56,607 nt of DNA from Sphaeroforma sirkka. Its lineage: Eukaryota; Opisthokonta; Ichthyosporea; Ichthyophonida. The notes beneath the pieces were generated by a model. It was not told where the DNA came from. It made no database searches and worked only from the letters and a program-made list of their open reading frames with translations. The stretch spans positions 25,001-81,607 of the forward strand of contig LUCW03001555.1 in assembly GCA_001586965.3 (NCBI GenBank), written 5' to 3'. The position numbers and the translations under genes were made by a program. This document shows positions 44,989 through 56,535 of this stretch, piece by piece; the first letter of the stretch is position 1; each line of letters starts with the position of its first letter.

Positions 44989-45149
44989 AAATATTTTTAT
45001 TATTTTAAAGTAATTTTTTTTACTGAAAATTGTGACAACAGTCATATACAAAGTTGACACCAGACTCCAGACTCCTGAGTCCAGTGATCGGTGTAGAAAA
45101 AAATATGCGTAGAGTAGTGGACCTGATAAGTTGCTATTACTTATTATAA

Positions 45150-46045
45150 TGAGCTTTTTTAAAGAAGTGCTTTATTGTGGTGCCTGCTCAAGGCTTTTTT
45201 AAATGAATACTACATACATAAGAATTATTTCTGTCACGACTAATCCATGAACAGGGGAAACCCCTTAGAAACCTCATTTACATTTTATGTTGTCCAATAC
45301 ACAAGCTCCGTATGGTTCTACTACGCTAGTTGGTGACCCGGAAAAACAGCCATATATGTAACTGATATCAGTGATATGTAAGTGAAACCTGTTTTCTTAC
45401 TTTTGTTTAGAGTAAAACTGGACGATAGCCAGTAAAATGGCAAATGCTGTGTTAACTGTTATGTGTAGCGTGTAGAGTTACTCGAGTCTAGACTGAAGAC
45501 TCATAGAGCATGTAGCGTCCTCAAATACTACAGGGAGAGACTTTTGACGTTAAAACTTGATTGGGCCTGTGGCCCAAAGTGAGTCGGTGTCACTGTATGG
45601 CCGTCCTCTCTTGGAGTCCTGGACTCCTGGGCCATGTGGCACCACCAGCAGTCCAGCAGTGAACATGAGTATGACGTATGTAAATACTGAATATAACTAC
45701 GATATCATTGATATGTAGTCGTAGTGACATTGGAATGGCCAGAATCCAAATACAATTGTACAGAAATGCGGAAAGCCGGAAATTTATGAAATGCGACATG
45801 TCGCCTGCCGGATTGTTAGACTACCAATTATAAGAGCTTAGAAGAAGTGCTTTATTGTGGTGCCCGCTCAAGGCATTTACACTAAGAATTATTTCTGACA
45901 TGACTAATTCATGAACAGGGGAAAAAATCATACTTTAAAAACGAAAAAATCCATTTACATTTTAAATGTTGTAGTTTATGTTGTCCAATACAAGCTCCGT
46001 ACGGTTTTACTACGCTTCTATTGGACCTCCATTGGTGACCCGGTA
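45150..46045. repeat. Two direct repeats of about 190 bp, 680 bp apart
   Basis: 45150-45345 and 45828-46045 share AGAAGTGCTTTATTGTGGTG, CTCAAGGC, AAGAATTATTTCTG, CATGAACAGGGGAAA, TGTTGTCCAATAC, AAGCTCCGTA and TTGGTGACCCGG. They lie directly upstream of the LINE-like ORF1 and could be 5' monomers of that element; the ending TTGGTGACCCGG could alternatively be a primer-binding-site-like motif. Confidence 0.75.
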
Positions 46046-46367
46046 ATACGGATGTACAGCCGTATTCGCCGGAGAAATTTCGTTCCACATTATACTTGTT
46101 ACTCGACAGACCCCACATTCCCACATAAAAACTCTTGTATGTACATATGTACAATTGTACATACATAGTAGAGCAAGTCAAAATGCCTGTGATATTTGTC
46201 AGGTGCTTTCTTGAGAAAAAAGAGTACATCGACCTTGACCTTTCGTGTATACATAAATATTAAAAAATACTACACAGTTTGAAATGTCACATTTTATGTC
46301 ACTTCCCCAAATTTATTTTTCACGACGGACCTTTATTTCAAATTTTCGTCTCCGAAACGTAAATCTC

Positions 46368-46385
46368 GGTGACCAGTAGGTCACC
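46368..46385. other. Perfect hairpin GGTGACC-AGTA-GGTCACC
   Basis: A 7-bp perfect stem with a 4-nt loop, about 85 bp upstream of the ORF1-like start. The GGTGACC word also ends both direct repeats upstream. Confidence 0.6.
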
Positions 46386-46467
46386 AGCGTAGAACTGAAT
46401 GCCACTTTCAAAAAACCCACAGACCCCACCAAAACGTTGACTTGAAATTTGGATTCTCAATCAAAAA

Positions 46468-47517
46468 AATGACCAATGGAAATTGGACATACAAAAATCG
46501 ATCTCAAGCCTCTCTACCCAGGCCAGTACTCGACAGGCCCATCTCCAAGGAGACTTTGACTGATGACCAATGGAAATCAACCATACACCAAATGCTCACT
46601 ATCCTCTGTGCAAAAGCAACCAACCTTGAACCCGAACTCCGGGACCTTAAATCCCAAACCCGTGCACCTATAGATAAAGACACACCCAACACTTTCCGAT
46701 TTGGCTCCACAAGCCCGCCTGCTCCGCCTGCAAAAAGACCGCGGTCACAGGCGCCCAATAGCAGCAGTGAGCCTCCCAGCTACCGCTCAAAAGTAGAATA
46801 AAAAATGCCCGACCCCACCAGCTTCTCAGTCCCAACCGCAGCCGCCAGTACCCGAACACCTTTTGACGAAAGTGGTGGGCCGCCCGATGCCGGACAAAAC
46901 TCTTCATGAAATGGATAACATAACTTCGGTATGGCTCTTCTTCCGAGCAATTTTCCCTAACGGCAAGCCCCCATCCCAATCAGTATTTGAAAAATACTGG
47001 CATGTCCAACCAGTCCTCGATCGCCACCACTTTCTCTGGTATCTTCCGTCTAAATCGGTATCCCAGCCAAATCGCCGCGGAAGATCCCCCAGTTTTATCC
47101 GCCTTTGAGTTCCTAGCGACGCTGTTGCAGGTGAAACGACATGCAGCACTTACGTGGAAATGGCAGCTTGATGAAAACATCGACCCCCGCTCCCAACAAC
47201 ATCCGGACGCTACGACAGCAGCTTTAATCCACTATCTCCACACCAAGCGGGAGGCCCGCTGCACACATGAACGAGCGACAAAAATTCTTTCCCGCAGCAT
47301 GAATGCAGTACTGAACCCACTACTCAACTCTACTAAAGCAGACATCATCCAATCTACCGCGGATTGTCTCCAGAAGGCTTACCAAGCAAAGCATGATGCA
47401 AACCTCTTTTCATCTAACCCACGAATCCCGAAAAACGCTAAAGAATCAGCGCGTGCGAAATCCAGGAGTTCATATACCAATGGTCTCCCCGACACAATCA
47501 TCCGAACCGATGGATAG
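46468..47517 (+). pseudogene. LINE-type ORF1-like protein, frameshifted
   Basis: From an ATG at 46468 a Pro/Ser/Thr-rich segment (LTDDQWKSTIHQMLTILCAK; SPPAPPAKRPRSQ) runs to 46801. Coding sense then jumps frames to 46863-47060 (NITSVWLFFRAIFPNGKPPS) and again to 47015-47517 (FEFLATLLQVKRHAALTWKW; HERATKILSRSMNAVLNPLL). The composition and position before an EEP endonuclease suggest ORF1/gag of a non-LTR retrotransposon. No zinc knuckle or RRM is recognised. At least two frameshifts make it non-functional. Confidence 0.6.
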
Positions 47518-47628
47518 CAATACGCAGCCTCAGCTTTCCACGACAAACTCTTCGACGACAGGCAATGATATAGAAATGACTGACATCGTTAAAGAAAAAA
47601 TTCCAGTAGTATTAACCGATGATGAACA

Positions 47629-49394
47629 ATGTTTGGACCAATGAGAATGACGCTCTTTAACTCACAAGGACTCAACGTGGACAACGCAGTACATACAGAT
47701 AAGTGTTTGAACGTTATATCAATTTTAAGTCAGGTTGATCTTATGTGTGTGGTTGAAACCTGGCATAACACCACATTTCTTAATCATATACGCTCAAATG
47801 TAAATATCGGTCTCTTAAGGCAGTATAAACATCTTAGAGCTACTAAACGTAATAAAATCTTAAAGTCTTTTAATAAGTTCTTTAAGTATACGAATTTTAG
47901 TCTGGCAATAAAGTTAGGTATGCCTCACAGAAATCAGCAATACTCTGGGGGATTGTAAGGCTGAGACATTGCCTATATATCATCCTCCCAGTACTGATTT
48001 CGCCGAAGGGATTTTATTTATGTTTTCGTTATCGTTATCGTCGAAACTAGTAATACTTGTTTCGTCGCACGAATTACTAAAACTAGTAAAATCCTATCTT
48101 TAGAAAAATAAAGTAAAAAAAAGAAAAAATACTCTTGATGTCCTTAGTTATTGTCTTAACCAATAACTGGCCACTTATCAAGAATTAGCGACTTGCCGTC
48201 ATCAGACTGGCACATCTGGTTGGCTGAGCGGATGTCAAACTCGGTAACCATTAAAGGTCTCTAGAAACCTATGTTCGCTTGAGCCATCTCGCTACCGAAG
48301 TATTCAGATGTGTATTTTGGAGTGTTTATCTAGGTCTCTTAATAGACCACTCCAAATATACTCTTTGGCCTTGTTCACAGTCCCTTTAATGGGTCGGGGC
48401 CAGAATATCTGATTTGTAAAATGGAAAAGGTACTTGTAAATAGAACCGTTAAAAACCATTTAATACTCGTGCTTTTAATAGTACGCCTATAATTTATGTA
48501 CTGCTTAAGAGTACGTTTATTAACATAAGAGTCTAATGTGGAGGCCCGGCTATTACACGAACACACGCTATCATATACTACATCATTACACCCTTCACAC
48601 TGTGGTATTGGTTTCTTTTCCAAACACCATCCATCAAATTTTTAACTTGTCCACTCTTCACCGTACGCGGTGTCCTCTGTGTGCTTTGGCGTTCATATGG
48701 CCGTGTTTTATTTTCCACTAAAATCACTTACTGAAGAAGACGTCAGGCGATACATGAATCCCCCCGAGATTGGCGGTTTCCAACCAGATGTCGTGTGGGG
48801 AGATTTCAACTCTAAAGCCCGGAAGTATGGCCACGCATCTACAAATTCCGGACTACGTATGAAAACGATTGAGACTACTCTGCGTAATACGTGGCACTTG
48901 GACTACCTCTATGCTGGCGGCTCAACTGGTACAAAAAATGCGTATCATCGACCTACCATTCCCGCCTCCCTCCAAACTTATAAGCTGACGGGCTACGGTA
49001 TTTGTGGTGACCACACCTTTGGACTCGATCTCCAGATACTTCCCACAAATCTAATTCATCGGCCCCAACAAATGCCAGCAATGCCGCCGCCTCCGGACCA
49101 ACGCCTCCCCTCCCATGGATATAACCAATATCGCCATCGACTGTATCACATACGCAAAAAATCCCGCGCGCGATTATTCCAAGCCGAAATCCGGGCGCAT
49201 CAAAACCTACTTCAGTCGTATCTCACTTTACACAGACCAGCGGAAGGACTGCTACGGATTCTCGACCGCATCTGGCGCTATGCCACTAGCCCACAAATCT
49301 TTGGAGGGTTCTATTATGACTTAAACAGACCCTGGGTTTGGCGGCTGCCAAACCACTCGTTCCGCCTACGTCTGACCGCCCAAAGCAATGCTTA
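47629..49394 (+). pseudogene. LINE-type AP endonuclease (EEP) fragment, split by an insertion
   Basis: The N-terminal strand motifs are at 47641-47780 (TLFNSQGLNVDN..; SQVDLMCVVETWHN, where the Glu is the metal ligand). The C-terminal part resumes at about 48540-49394 with PDVVWGDFNSK (the GDFN motif) and ICGDHTFGLDLQI (the DH motif). These are the catalytic signatures of the endonuclease/exonuclease/phosphatase fold carried by non-LTR retrotransposons, which nick target DNA. The two parts are separated by about 760 bp of unrelated AT-rich sequence. Downstream, 49400-49570 still resembles the linker to a reverse transcriptase (GATLAGYFEALFISTNP), but the RT itself is missing. Confidence 0.75.
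47785..48540. mobile_element. Insertion within the LINE endonuclease; possible solo LTR
   Basis: AT-rich sequence with no coding sense interrupts the endonuclease between its ETW and GDFN motifs. It contains an AATAAAGTAAAAAAAAG stretch like that at 49820 beside the gypsy element. Termini are not clear by eye, so the exact borders and the LTR idea are tentative. A TGGCTGAGCGG word near 48220 resembles a Pol III A box without a matching B box. Confidence 0.4.
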
Positions 49395-49570
49395 AATGTT
49401 GAAAGATATTGCGTACCAACGACGGTCTCCGCGCCAACCCTGCATACCGGGTACCCATGATACAGGCGCTACCCTCGCTGGCTACTTTGAGGCCTTATTC
49501 ATCTCTACAAACCCGTAAGTGGTTCCACCAGATACCGAACACTCTCCTGATTGTAAACTTCGATGGAAAT

Positions 49571-50382
49571 GACTAGGTTTCAAACCATATTAAACTAAAA
49601 TACAATTTAGTCAGTTAGGATTTAGCAGTGGTAGCTTGTGTAAGAATGATCGGGACTGCCTCTTGTTAAGAGCCTAAATATCCTCGATCACACAGGGCGT
49701 ACCTCTAGCTGTTCTTTATTGAATAATTTTCACTAGAAGTACTAAATGTTCATGACCACTTGCCTAATTTGTAAATAGACATAATAACGTAAGTCACGTT
49801 AATACATTAGCTGATATAAATAAAGTTCCATCTGAAGAAAAGTTAAAAAAAGAAAAAGACTTATTGGATTTTGGAGATTGGCGGGAGGACCAAAATCAAT
49901 AAGTAGTAGTTCGGAGATTATAAAATTTAGTTTATAATATCCTACATCTACTAATGTCTCAAATAGGTCCAAGTAGATGAGTCATACCAAATACTCAGGC
50001 TATTGGAGCCATCAAAGTGAATTTAGAACACTTTGGAAATATTGGAAAAAGAGCTTGTACTAATTATTTAAAATACAAATAAACCAATGTATTATCTCAA
50101 TTGATCTTGATATTTTAGACTGACCGGAGGCCGTATTTCTACATAGCCCCCAGTAGCTTTTAGAACTACGAACGTACGTTAAGATACGATCTAGTTGGTA
50201 AAGCGAAAACCAAAGTAAAAACGGTTTCGGTCATGACTTATCGAGTAAGTATGTGCCTATATGTACGAGTTCAAGACTCATGTTGTACTCTATGTCGTTT
50301 AGTATTTGGTCCAGTAACCATTTCCGATGTAGGCGCCTTACGTTTATTATTTGGTAAGGTATTAGCCAAAGGCTGTTCTTCA
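49571..50382 (-). other. 3' flank of the gypsy element; candidate 3' LTR
   Basis: Non-coding AT-rich sequence between the truncated LINE and the last integrase codon. In a minus-strand LTR element this is where the 3' UTR and 3' LTR belong. The matching 5' LTR would lie beyond the right edge, so no comparison is possible. Confidence 0.4.
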
Positions 50383-52376
50383 TTAGTAAGTAAGTTTGAA
50401 CAATTTTCTGCACTGTTGGTAAAGCAGATCAGAAAGTTTAGTCACGTAGGAAGTAGGTGGCAAATAGGGAATTTCAGATCCGTCAGGGTTTGTAGTCACC
50501 TGAGGAAACCCTTTTCGTTTATCTCGTGTGTTCTTATGTAAACGCTTATTCCATTTCTTATTAAAGATACGAAGAAAGTCGCGAGATTCACGAAATGCAT
50601 CGGAGGTTAGCCAAGCTACTGTCCCATCCATGAAACGGGTCTTGTAGTAAGTGTAACCGTCTTCGGATGTTTTGTCAATTATATCTTTGACTTGTGACTC
50701 CATAACTGGTACATCAGAATCAAATGAGCGAGCGAATGAGAGTTCGGAGGTAGGGATACGGTGAGTGCCTAGATTGGTTGCGCTAGTACCATCAATGTTA
50801 TTCACTTCGTAAGTATCACTCTTCTCATCATGGTAGGAAATAACAAAAGGTCCTATCGTCTTAGAAGAGAGTTCGGTAACGTTGGCGTTTCGATTTATAA
50901 TGTTAACGTAATCGCCGACTTTGAACTGAACAATGTTCTTAGTGTTATTCCATCGGTCATACGCTTTAAGTAGGACGCGATTCTTGTGCTCGAGTAAACA
51001 GGGGTAAACAACGTTCTGCATATGCTCGATCTTTTGAAGCCACGGGGTAGCGTGTTTCTCGGGCGCAGTTTTATCAAACGTTGCTTGTAATTCACTATAG
51101 CGGCCAAAGAAATAGTGAAACGGGAGTGTTCCAGTTTGAGGATTCATGCAGTTATTCATTTGAGTCTGAACCCATTTCAAATGATAAGGCCACATATCCT
51201 CAACGTCGTCTAGTGCGGTACGCAAGAGTTTCTTAAGTTCTCTATGACGTGTCTCATTTGCACCCTGCGTTTGAGGTTTGTAAGGAACACCACGCCTATG
51301 GGTCATGCCTGATACGAGTATAAGTGCCTCCATTACGTCGGTACAAAACTCACTACCGTTATCAGAACATAGTACTCGGGGAAACCGAAGTCATTAAAGA
51401 CGTGATAGCATAATTCTGCCACTGTTTGTGGACGTTTGTTCGGTATTGCATAAAGCAAGTTATAGCCCGAAGCCACACATAAGAAATGACAGATATATAC
51501 ATCGCCAGTATGCTTGGATCGCGGGAGTTTAACCAAATCGACTATGACTCGGCGCATCGGTTGGTCTTCTGTCACACTTTTAGGGGTGCCCAACCGTATC
51601 GCTTGATCTGGTTCTTTTCACAATCAGTACAGCGTCGGTATACTTCACGTATGGTTTCTTTCAGCGCCGGGTGATCAAGCCCTGCACGAATAGCCATTTT
51701 ATAAGTATGCTCATATGCTCGATGCGTTAAATTATGTATAATTTTAACTCTACTTTCGAGCTCCTCTAAGTCAGTCAGATTCTGCGTAACGCTGGCTGGA
51801 TGAACCATAGTCCTGTTGGAAAGGGCAACCTCAGTATCAGGAGGGGTAGAGTCCTGAGATACATAATTGACAACATTGGATTGTTGAAGTATCTTCTTCA
51901 GTTGTTTCGCCACTCCTGGCTGTTCTTTAAGCAGCGCTTTAAGTAGTTGAGTGCGAGCTTCAGGTTCTCTTAGAGTTTTGAGTCTTTGATCCATGGCCTT
52001 AGCTAGTTCCATGTTTTTTACGATCTAATGCCGTTTCAATCGGCATTACCTCGACTGCAATCTTGTTGGGTGCATGTGTTGTACGAGTCTTGAGCTTTTG
52101 TTCAAACTCTTTAGACTCCTCTAGTTTAGCTAAGAATTCGGTTGAGGGTTTCCACTTAGTGGTACCTGCAGGACCGATGCGACAAACAATGGTGTGTTTC
52201 CAAGGCGTCTTCTTAATAGAATAGGATCCCTGATACAAGAACGTGTCGGTTTCACGGTCGACATAAATAGGTTCGTCTTGAATCATATTAATTAAATCAC
52301 GTATCCATGGGTCGGAGTTACGTAAGGGACAACACAGCGTAATGGTAGATTTAGTAATATTAACATAATTTAACAA
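50383..52376 (-). pseudogene. Gypsy integrase region
   Basis: From high to low coordinates: a linker (52376-51999); a zinc-binding HHCC domain (IIHNLTHRAYEHTYK.. then CTDCEKN, within 52012-51572); the catalytic core with DDE residues (Asp of VIVDLVK near 51539, Asp of SDNGSEF near 51365, Glu of GANETRHRE near 51255); and a C-terminal domain with a GPF motif (KTIGPFVISYHDEKSDTYEV, near 50850), the GPY/F signature of Ty3/gypsy integrases. A frameshift lies near 51375 between EYYVL and SDNGSEF, and another separates the zinc domain from the core. No chromodomain is evident. Integrase inserts the element cDNA into the host genome. Confidence 0.85.
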
Positions 52377-52421
52377 CTGTGCGATAAGTTGACAAGGTGG
52401 GTTAGCCCACGCATTATGCTT

Positions 52422-54394
52422 TTATAAGTCAAGCTGAAATGCATCACCTTTAGGATGAGTCAACGACCTATATTCAGAAACCTGTTTGTTATGTTCTGCG
52501 GCAAACATATCAACAGTAAATGGACCCCATCGTGATTGAGCGAGGTTAAACCATTTCTTATTTAGCATCCAATCGGTTGCTAATAACTCTTTGACTGTTT
52601 TCTGGTAGTCGGGCACAAGTCGAGAGAGCATGTCAGGAAGATGGTTATGTATTCCTGGAATGTGTGTTATATTAAAGGCGAACTTGGCAATAATGTCATG
52701 CCAGCGGCTCACCAACTGTGAATCAGGGTTCATATCTTTTAAGTATGTTAAAGACTTTTGATCACAGGCGACAGTAAAGTAACTTCCATAAAGGTAGTCT
52801 TTAAACTGTCTTAGCGCAGTAACTATAGCAAAGGAGCTCTTGTTTAACGGTAGGGTAATTCCGTTGACTCTTATTATAACTCTTGCTAAAGAATTGTATG
52901 TAGCGCGGTTTACCATTTATCGTTTGGTAAAGCACTCCACCTACCGCTCGATCTGAAGCGTCGGTTGCTACTTGGAACGGGACACCATCCACAGGGTACT
53001 GCATGATGGGTGCGTCCATTACTTTACTTTTGACTAGTTTAAATGCATCATCACATTCTTTAGTCCAAAGCTTTCCCAAAGGTCCTTTGTGCAGCCGTAG
53101 GTGACTGAAAGGCTTTAAGTAATGAGAAAGATGCGGTACCGAATCCGAGAAGAAGTTAACAAACCCACACACAGAGTTCACATCTCTTCCAGTAATTGGT
53201 GTTGATAAATCCAACAGAAACTGTTTCTTGCCAGGATCAATTTCTACCCCTGCTGCAGATACTTTGTAGCCAAGTAAGTGTATAGTATCTTTAGCAAAAG
53301 AACACTTGTCTTCGTTAATCTTAAGTTTAGCATGATTAAGTCGCTTTAAGACTTCTTTAACGAGTTTAGCATGTTCACGTGCTGTCTTTGTAAAGATAAC
53401 TATATCATCTAAATAGACTGATACGTTATACGACAGGTCCGCAAATAGTTCCATCATAACTTGTTGGAAGAAAGAAGGTAACATGTGTAAGCCTTCAGGT
53501 GCACCTTTAAACTGGTACTTCTTACCTTGCCAAGTAAAAGGAAAAGTATTTCCTATGAGGCTCATATATCTGTAGTTGATGGAATGCAGCTTTTAAGTCT
53601 ATCTTGGAAAAGATAGTCGCACCCTCCATTTTGCGTAGTATCTCGCTTATCTTAGGTAAGGGAAAACTATGTTGCGGAATTAGTTTGTTGATTGGCGACA
53701 GGTCTAGTACTACTCTTGTTTTACTAAACGTTCCATCAGATTTATATTGATCGACCGCTAAGAGAGCTAAGTTAACTGGGGTTGCATCATAATTGATTTC
53801 AATTAGACCCTGTTTTAACCAATCTTCGATTTGGGTTTTGACAACGTCTTTGTGTCTCCAACTCACGTAGTTATGTGAAGGACACTTTAACTTAGAGAAG
53901 TCGACGTTTGTCAAGTCAAGTCTAACGTACCCATTAGAGAACTTAAACATACACCAGTCAGTTATTGCAATCTTCCTGTTTTGTATAATTAAGTCCATAA
54001 TTATATCGGTGAAGTGCGGAATCATATCCTTTGCTTCACCTTCCGGAGGTTTAGGTATCTTTAACATATTATCATCTGACTGATCTTTATTCGGGTCTAG
54101 CCCATTAGGCAGACCAGTGAGTGTTATACCTAAACTGAGAAGATCAGTCATACCTATAATTAAATCGTATTTCTGAGACATGTCAGTAACGATTAGGTGA
54201 GTCTTCACTTCTCTTCTATCTGACAGCATTATGTGTGCATAGTCAATGGCTTGTTCGCAAGTAGTAACTTTGCCATTTCCCAAGATTAAATCAGTTGTTT
54301 CGTTATGGACAGCCATATCTGTAGCGTAGGCTACTCGGCATGAGATAGCAGAGACTTCAGCCCCTGGATCAAATAGTGCCATAACTTTTTTTCT
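52422..54394 (-). pseudogene. Gypsy protease, reverse transcriptase and RNase H
   Basis: The protease starts near 54382 with ALFDPGAEVSAIS, in which the usual catalytic D-[ST]-G is DPG, and later LIIGMTDL. RT follows with FSKIDLKAAFHQLQI, and the polymerase YLDD near 53415-53404 (VSVYLDDIVIF). RNase H has TDASDRAVGGVL and, after a frame change near 52832, CDQKSLTYL and HIPGIHNHLPDMLSRL. The C-terminus adds SRWGPFTVDMFAAEHNKQ, a tail common in DIRS-type and some gypsy elements. Frameshifts lie near 53535 (in a T/C run), 52832 and 54386-54392 (a T7 run on the plus strand). Homopolymer positions leave open whether these are decay or base-calling errors. Confidence 0.88.
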
Positions 54395-54495
54395 CCATTT
54401 ACGAAAACTGTTTGAAAGATACGTTCATCTCCTTTGGTATAGATTTTATTGAACATTTTCTCATAATCTTGCTCTAGTGCGCACATATGGTACTG

Positions 54496-56535
54496 TCAGT
54501 GCTTAACTTGGACGTCTGGTAAGTCCTTGCAATCCTCTTTGTGCCAACCGTTAGTACCCTTGCAAGTAGCACACTCTTTCATATAGTGTCCAAAATCTGG
54601 CTTGCCTGGTGCACACTTAACAGGGTCGTGTCTACCATTCCACTTGCCATTACGTTTTGTGAGGTTGTAACCACACTTCTTGCAAGGCGCTCTCACCTTC
54701 TTATCACCTTTCGGTTCGGTAGAAGTAGAGCCAGTACCCCCCTCAGTAGTAGTGCGAGGTTTCTTAGTACTACGCGCAGTATTAGTCTCTACTGCGTTTC
54801 GCTTAGTGGGCTGGGTGTAGCTCGTGGTACTAAGTACTCTAGTAGAGGAATTGGTATGCTTGTGTACTATCTTCTCAAAGACAGACCAAGGCATAGATCG
54901 CAAATCACCATAGGCGATGATGTCATCATTGACTTTCTTAAAGAGGTTAGCTCCCAGAGTCTCCATCATCTGACAAATTAATAAAGTATTCGCCAGTATA
55001 GGTACGACCACCCATCCGAGTATTCATATGTGTCATATGAGCTAGAGCACCTCGAATAGTGGTATCGTTCGCAAAGAACTTGCGAGACTCTAGAAGTTCA
55101 CGGTCACGTGCATCTTCAAAAAAAGGTGTTAAGTATATTATCACGCAACTGGTGCCAGGGTAGGGCTTTCCAGTTGGGCTCATGAGCCTTCAAGATAGTT
55201 CGCCATTCACCTGGCTCGCAGAAATGAATAAAGGCATTCATCATCTGCTTATCCTAAGGCTGGCAGACTCCTTAAGTTGGTCGAAGGCCTTCAGTGTCTC
55301 CACTGTACTCTCATTAGTAGAGAAATCGACCTCAGCCTGCGCGTTACCTAGCTGCTTTATAAAGCTTGGTTCTAAGTGTTCACGAGGCTCATGCTCAGTG
55401 CTACGGGCTGCTAGTGCCAAGATGGTGTCTATTTCCTTTCTCTTGTTATCGATTAGATAGCGAATGTTATCCGCTTTCCTATCGTCAAGGTCAGAGTCAT
55501 TCAATAGACGGTCCTCAAGGACTTGCATACCAGAGCGTAATAGCCTGAGACGAGTATGTCTGGTTCTCACTTCCTCATCCTCAGGATTAGAGCGGGAACT
55601 CTCTAACGAGGTACTGGTGTAGCGATTGCCAAAATCGTGATTACCAGGGTTAGTTGGCAAATGAGGGTCGATATTACGAGGATGGTAAGCCTCATCGAGT
55701 TCCATACGATCATATCCTCTGACAGGGTTAGGTTTGTCAAGAGGATGGTCGATGGTAGCATCAGAGCTATAGAGATTAAATTTTGAAATATTATCTATCT
55801 CGCCAGTGGTAACTGGCTTAGTGAAGTAAACATACTGGCTGGTAAACCAGTAGGTCTCGGGTTCGAAACCCGGCCCGAATTTTTTTTCTTCTTCGGTATA
55901 GGAAGAATATCAGCCAAGTGGGACACGATAGAGGGGTCCACAACTGCTGCTGCCGCTAGCTCCTTCAAGAGCGCTTCAGTGCGGTTCAATTGGCGTCGAG
56001 ATTGAGAGGATCCAGCCACTCGTTGTCGAGTTATGGCGTCCTCAGCTTCGGCCCCAAGATTTGAGCTGAATGGAATGGCTTCTCCATCGATGGCGAAACC
56101 GAAATTTTCGGACAGGTCAATACTTCCTTTTCACTCCGGATTTGTGCTGGAGTGTCCTTTAGATGTGGAGTTATAATGCCCCCCGACATTCGTATCCACG
56201 AATTTTCCAGCCTTTCGACGTTTATCCCCAATATTTGACGGCACGTGGTCAGGGGGGGGCAAACTGGGGTCCTGAGCTTCACTCCTAGGTGATACACGGA
56301 CGCTGGCGAGCCTTTCCGCGGTAGTAGATACCTCTTCTTCCAAGGCTTTAGGATCCGACGAGTCATCCTCAGAATAATCCTCTGTACCAACCTCAGAATT
56401 TGCTTCCCCAACAGTATCCTCCAGGCAGGCTCAACTCCAGACAGGCTAGGTGTTTCCACAGGACCTCAGGAACCTCGGCAGGCTTAGCAGGCTTAGAGCT
56501 AGCGGCTCCTTGCCTTTAGAAGTACCCTTAGCCAT
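54496..56535 (-). pseudogene. Gypsy gag with unusual zinc-binding C-terminus
   Basis: Frames at 56535-56449, 56400-56131, 56110-55880, 55705-55241, 55183-54947 and 55011-54496 are consecutive coding sense with frame changes. The N-terminal part is acidic and Pro/Ser-rich (TEDYSEDDSSDPKALEEE). The middle is helical. The end carries CKKCG..GRHDPVKC (C-x2-C-x14-H-x4-C) and CATCKGTNGWHKEDC (C-x2-C-x6-H-x3-C), instead of a classic CCHC knuckle. Gag packages the RNA. A tRNA-like sequence in the opposite orientation interrupts coding sense at 55807-55887. Confidence 0.65.
55807..55887 (+). ncRNA. tRNA-like Pol III promoter relic within gag
   Basis: The plus strand has an A box TGGCTTAGTGAAG (55814-55826) and a B box GGTTCGAAACC (55860-55870) at tRNA-like spacing. 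There is a T-arm TCGGG-TTCGAAA-CCCGG, an ACTGG/CCAGT anticodon-like stem with an 8-nt loop, and a T8 run at 55880-55887. The acceptor stem does not pair, so this is not a functional tRNA. It could be the head of a tRNA-derived SINE or a pseudo-tRNA inserted into gag. Confidence 0.5.

Larger units (their letters stand above)
50383..56535 (-). mobile_element. Ty3/gypsy-type LTR retrotransposon, decayed or frameshifted
   Basis: On the minus strand the order gag, protease, reverse transcriptase, RNase H, integrase identifies the Ty3/gypsy (Metaviridae) arrangement. The coding sequence is broken into about ten frames. A plausible gag ATG lies at 56535, 72 bp from the window edge, so the 5' LTR and primer-binding site are at or beyond the edge. 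The element sits inside or beside the LINE relic, so it probably inserted later. Confidence 0.9.

Noticed and set aside
48215..48290. Candidate tRNA gene with A box TGGCTGAGCGG
   Set aside because: No B box at proper spacing and no cloverleaf pairing.
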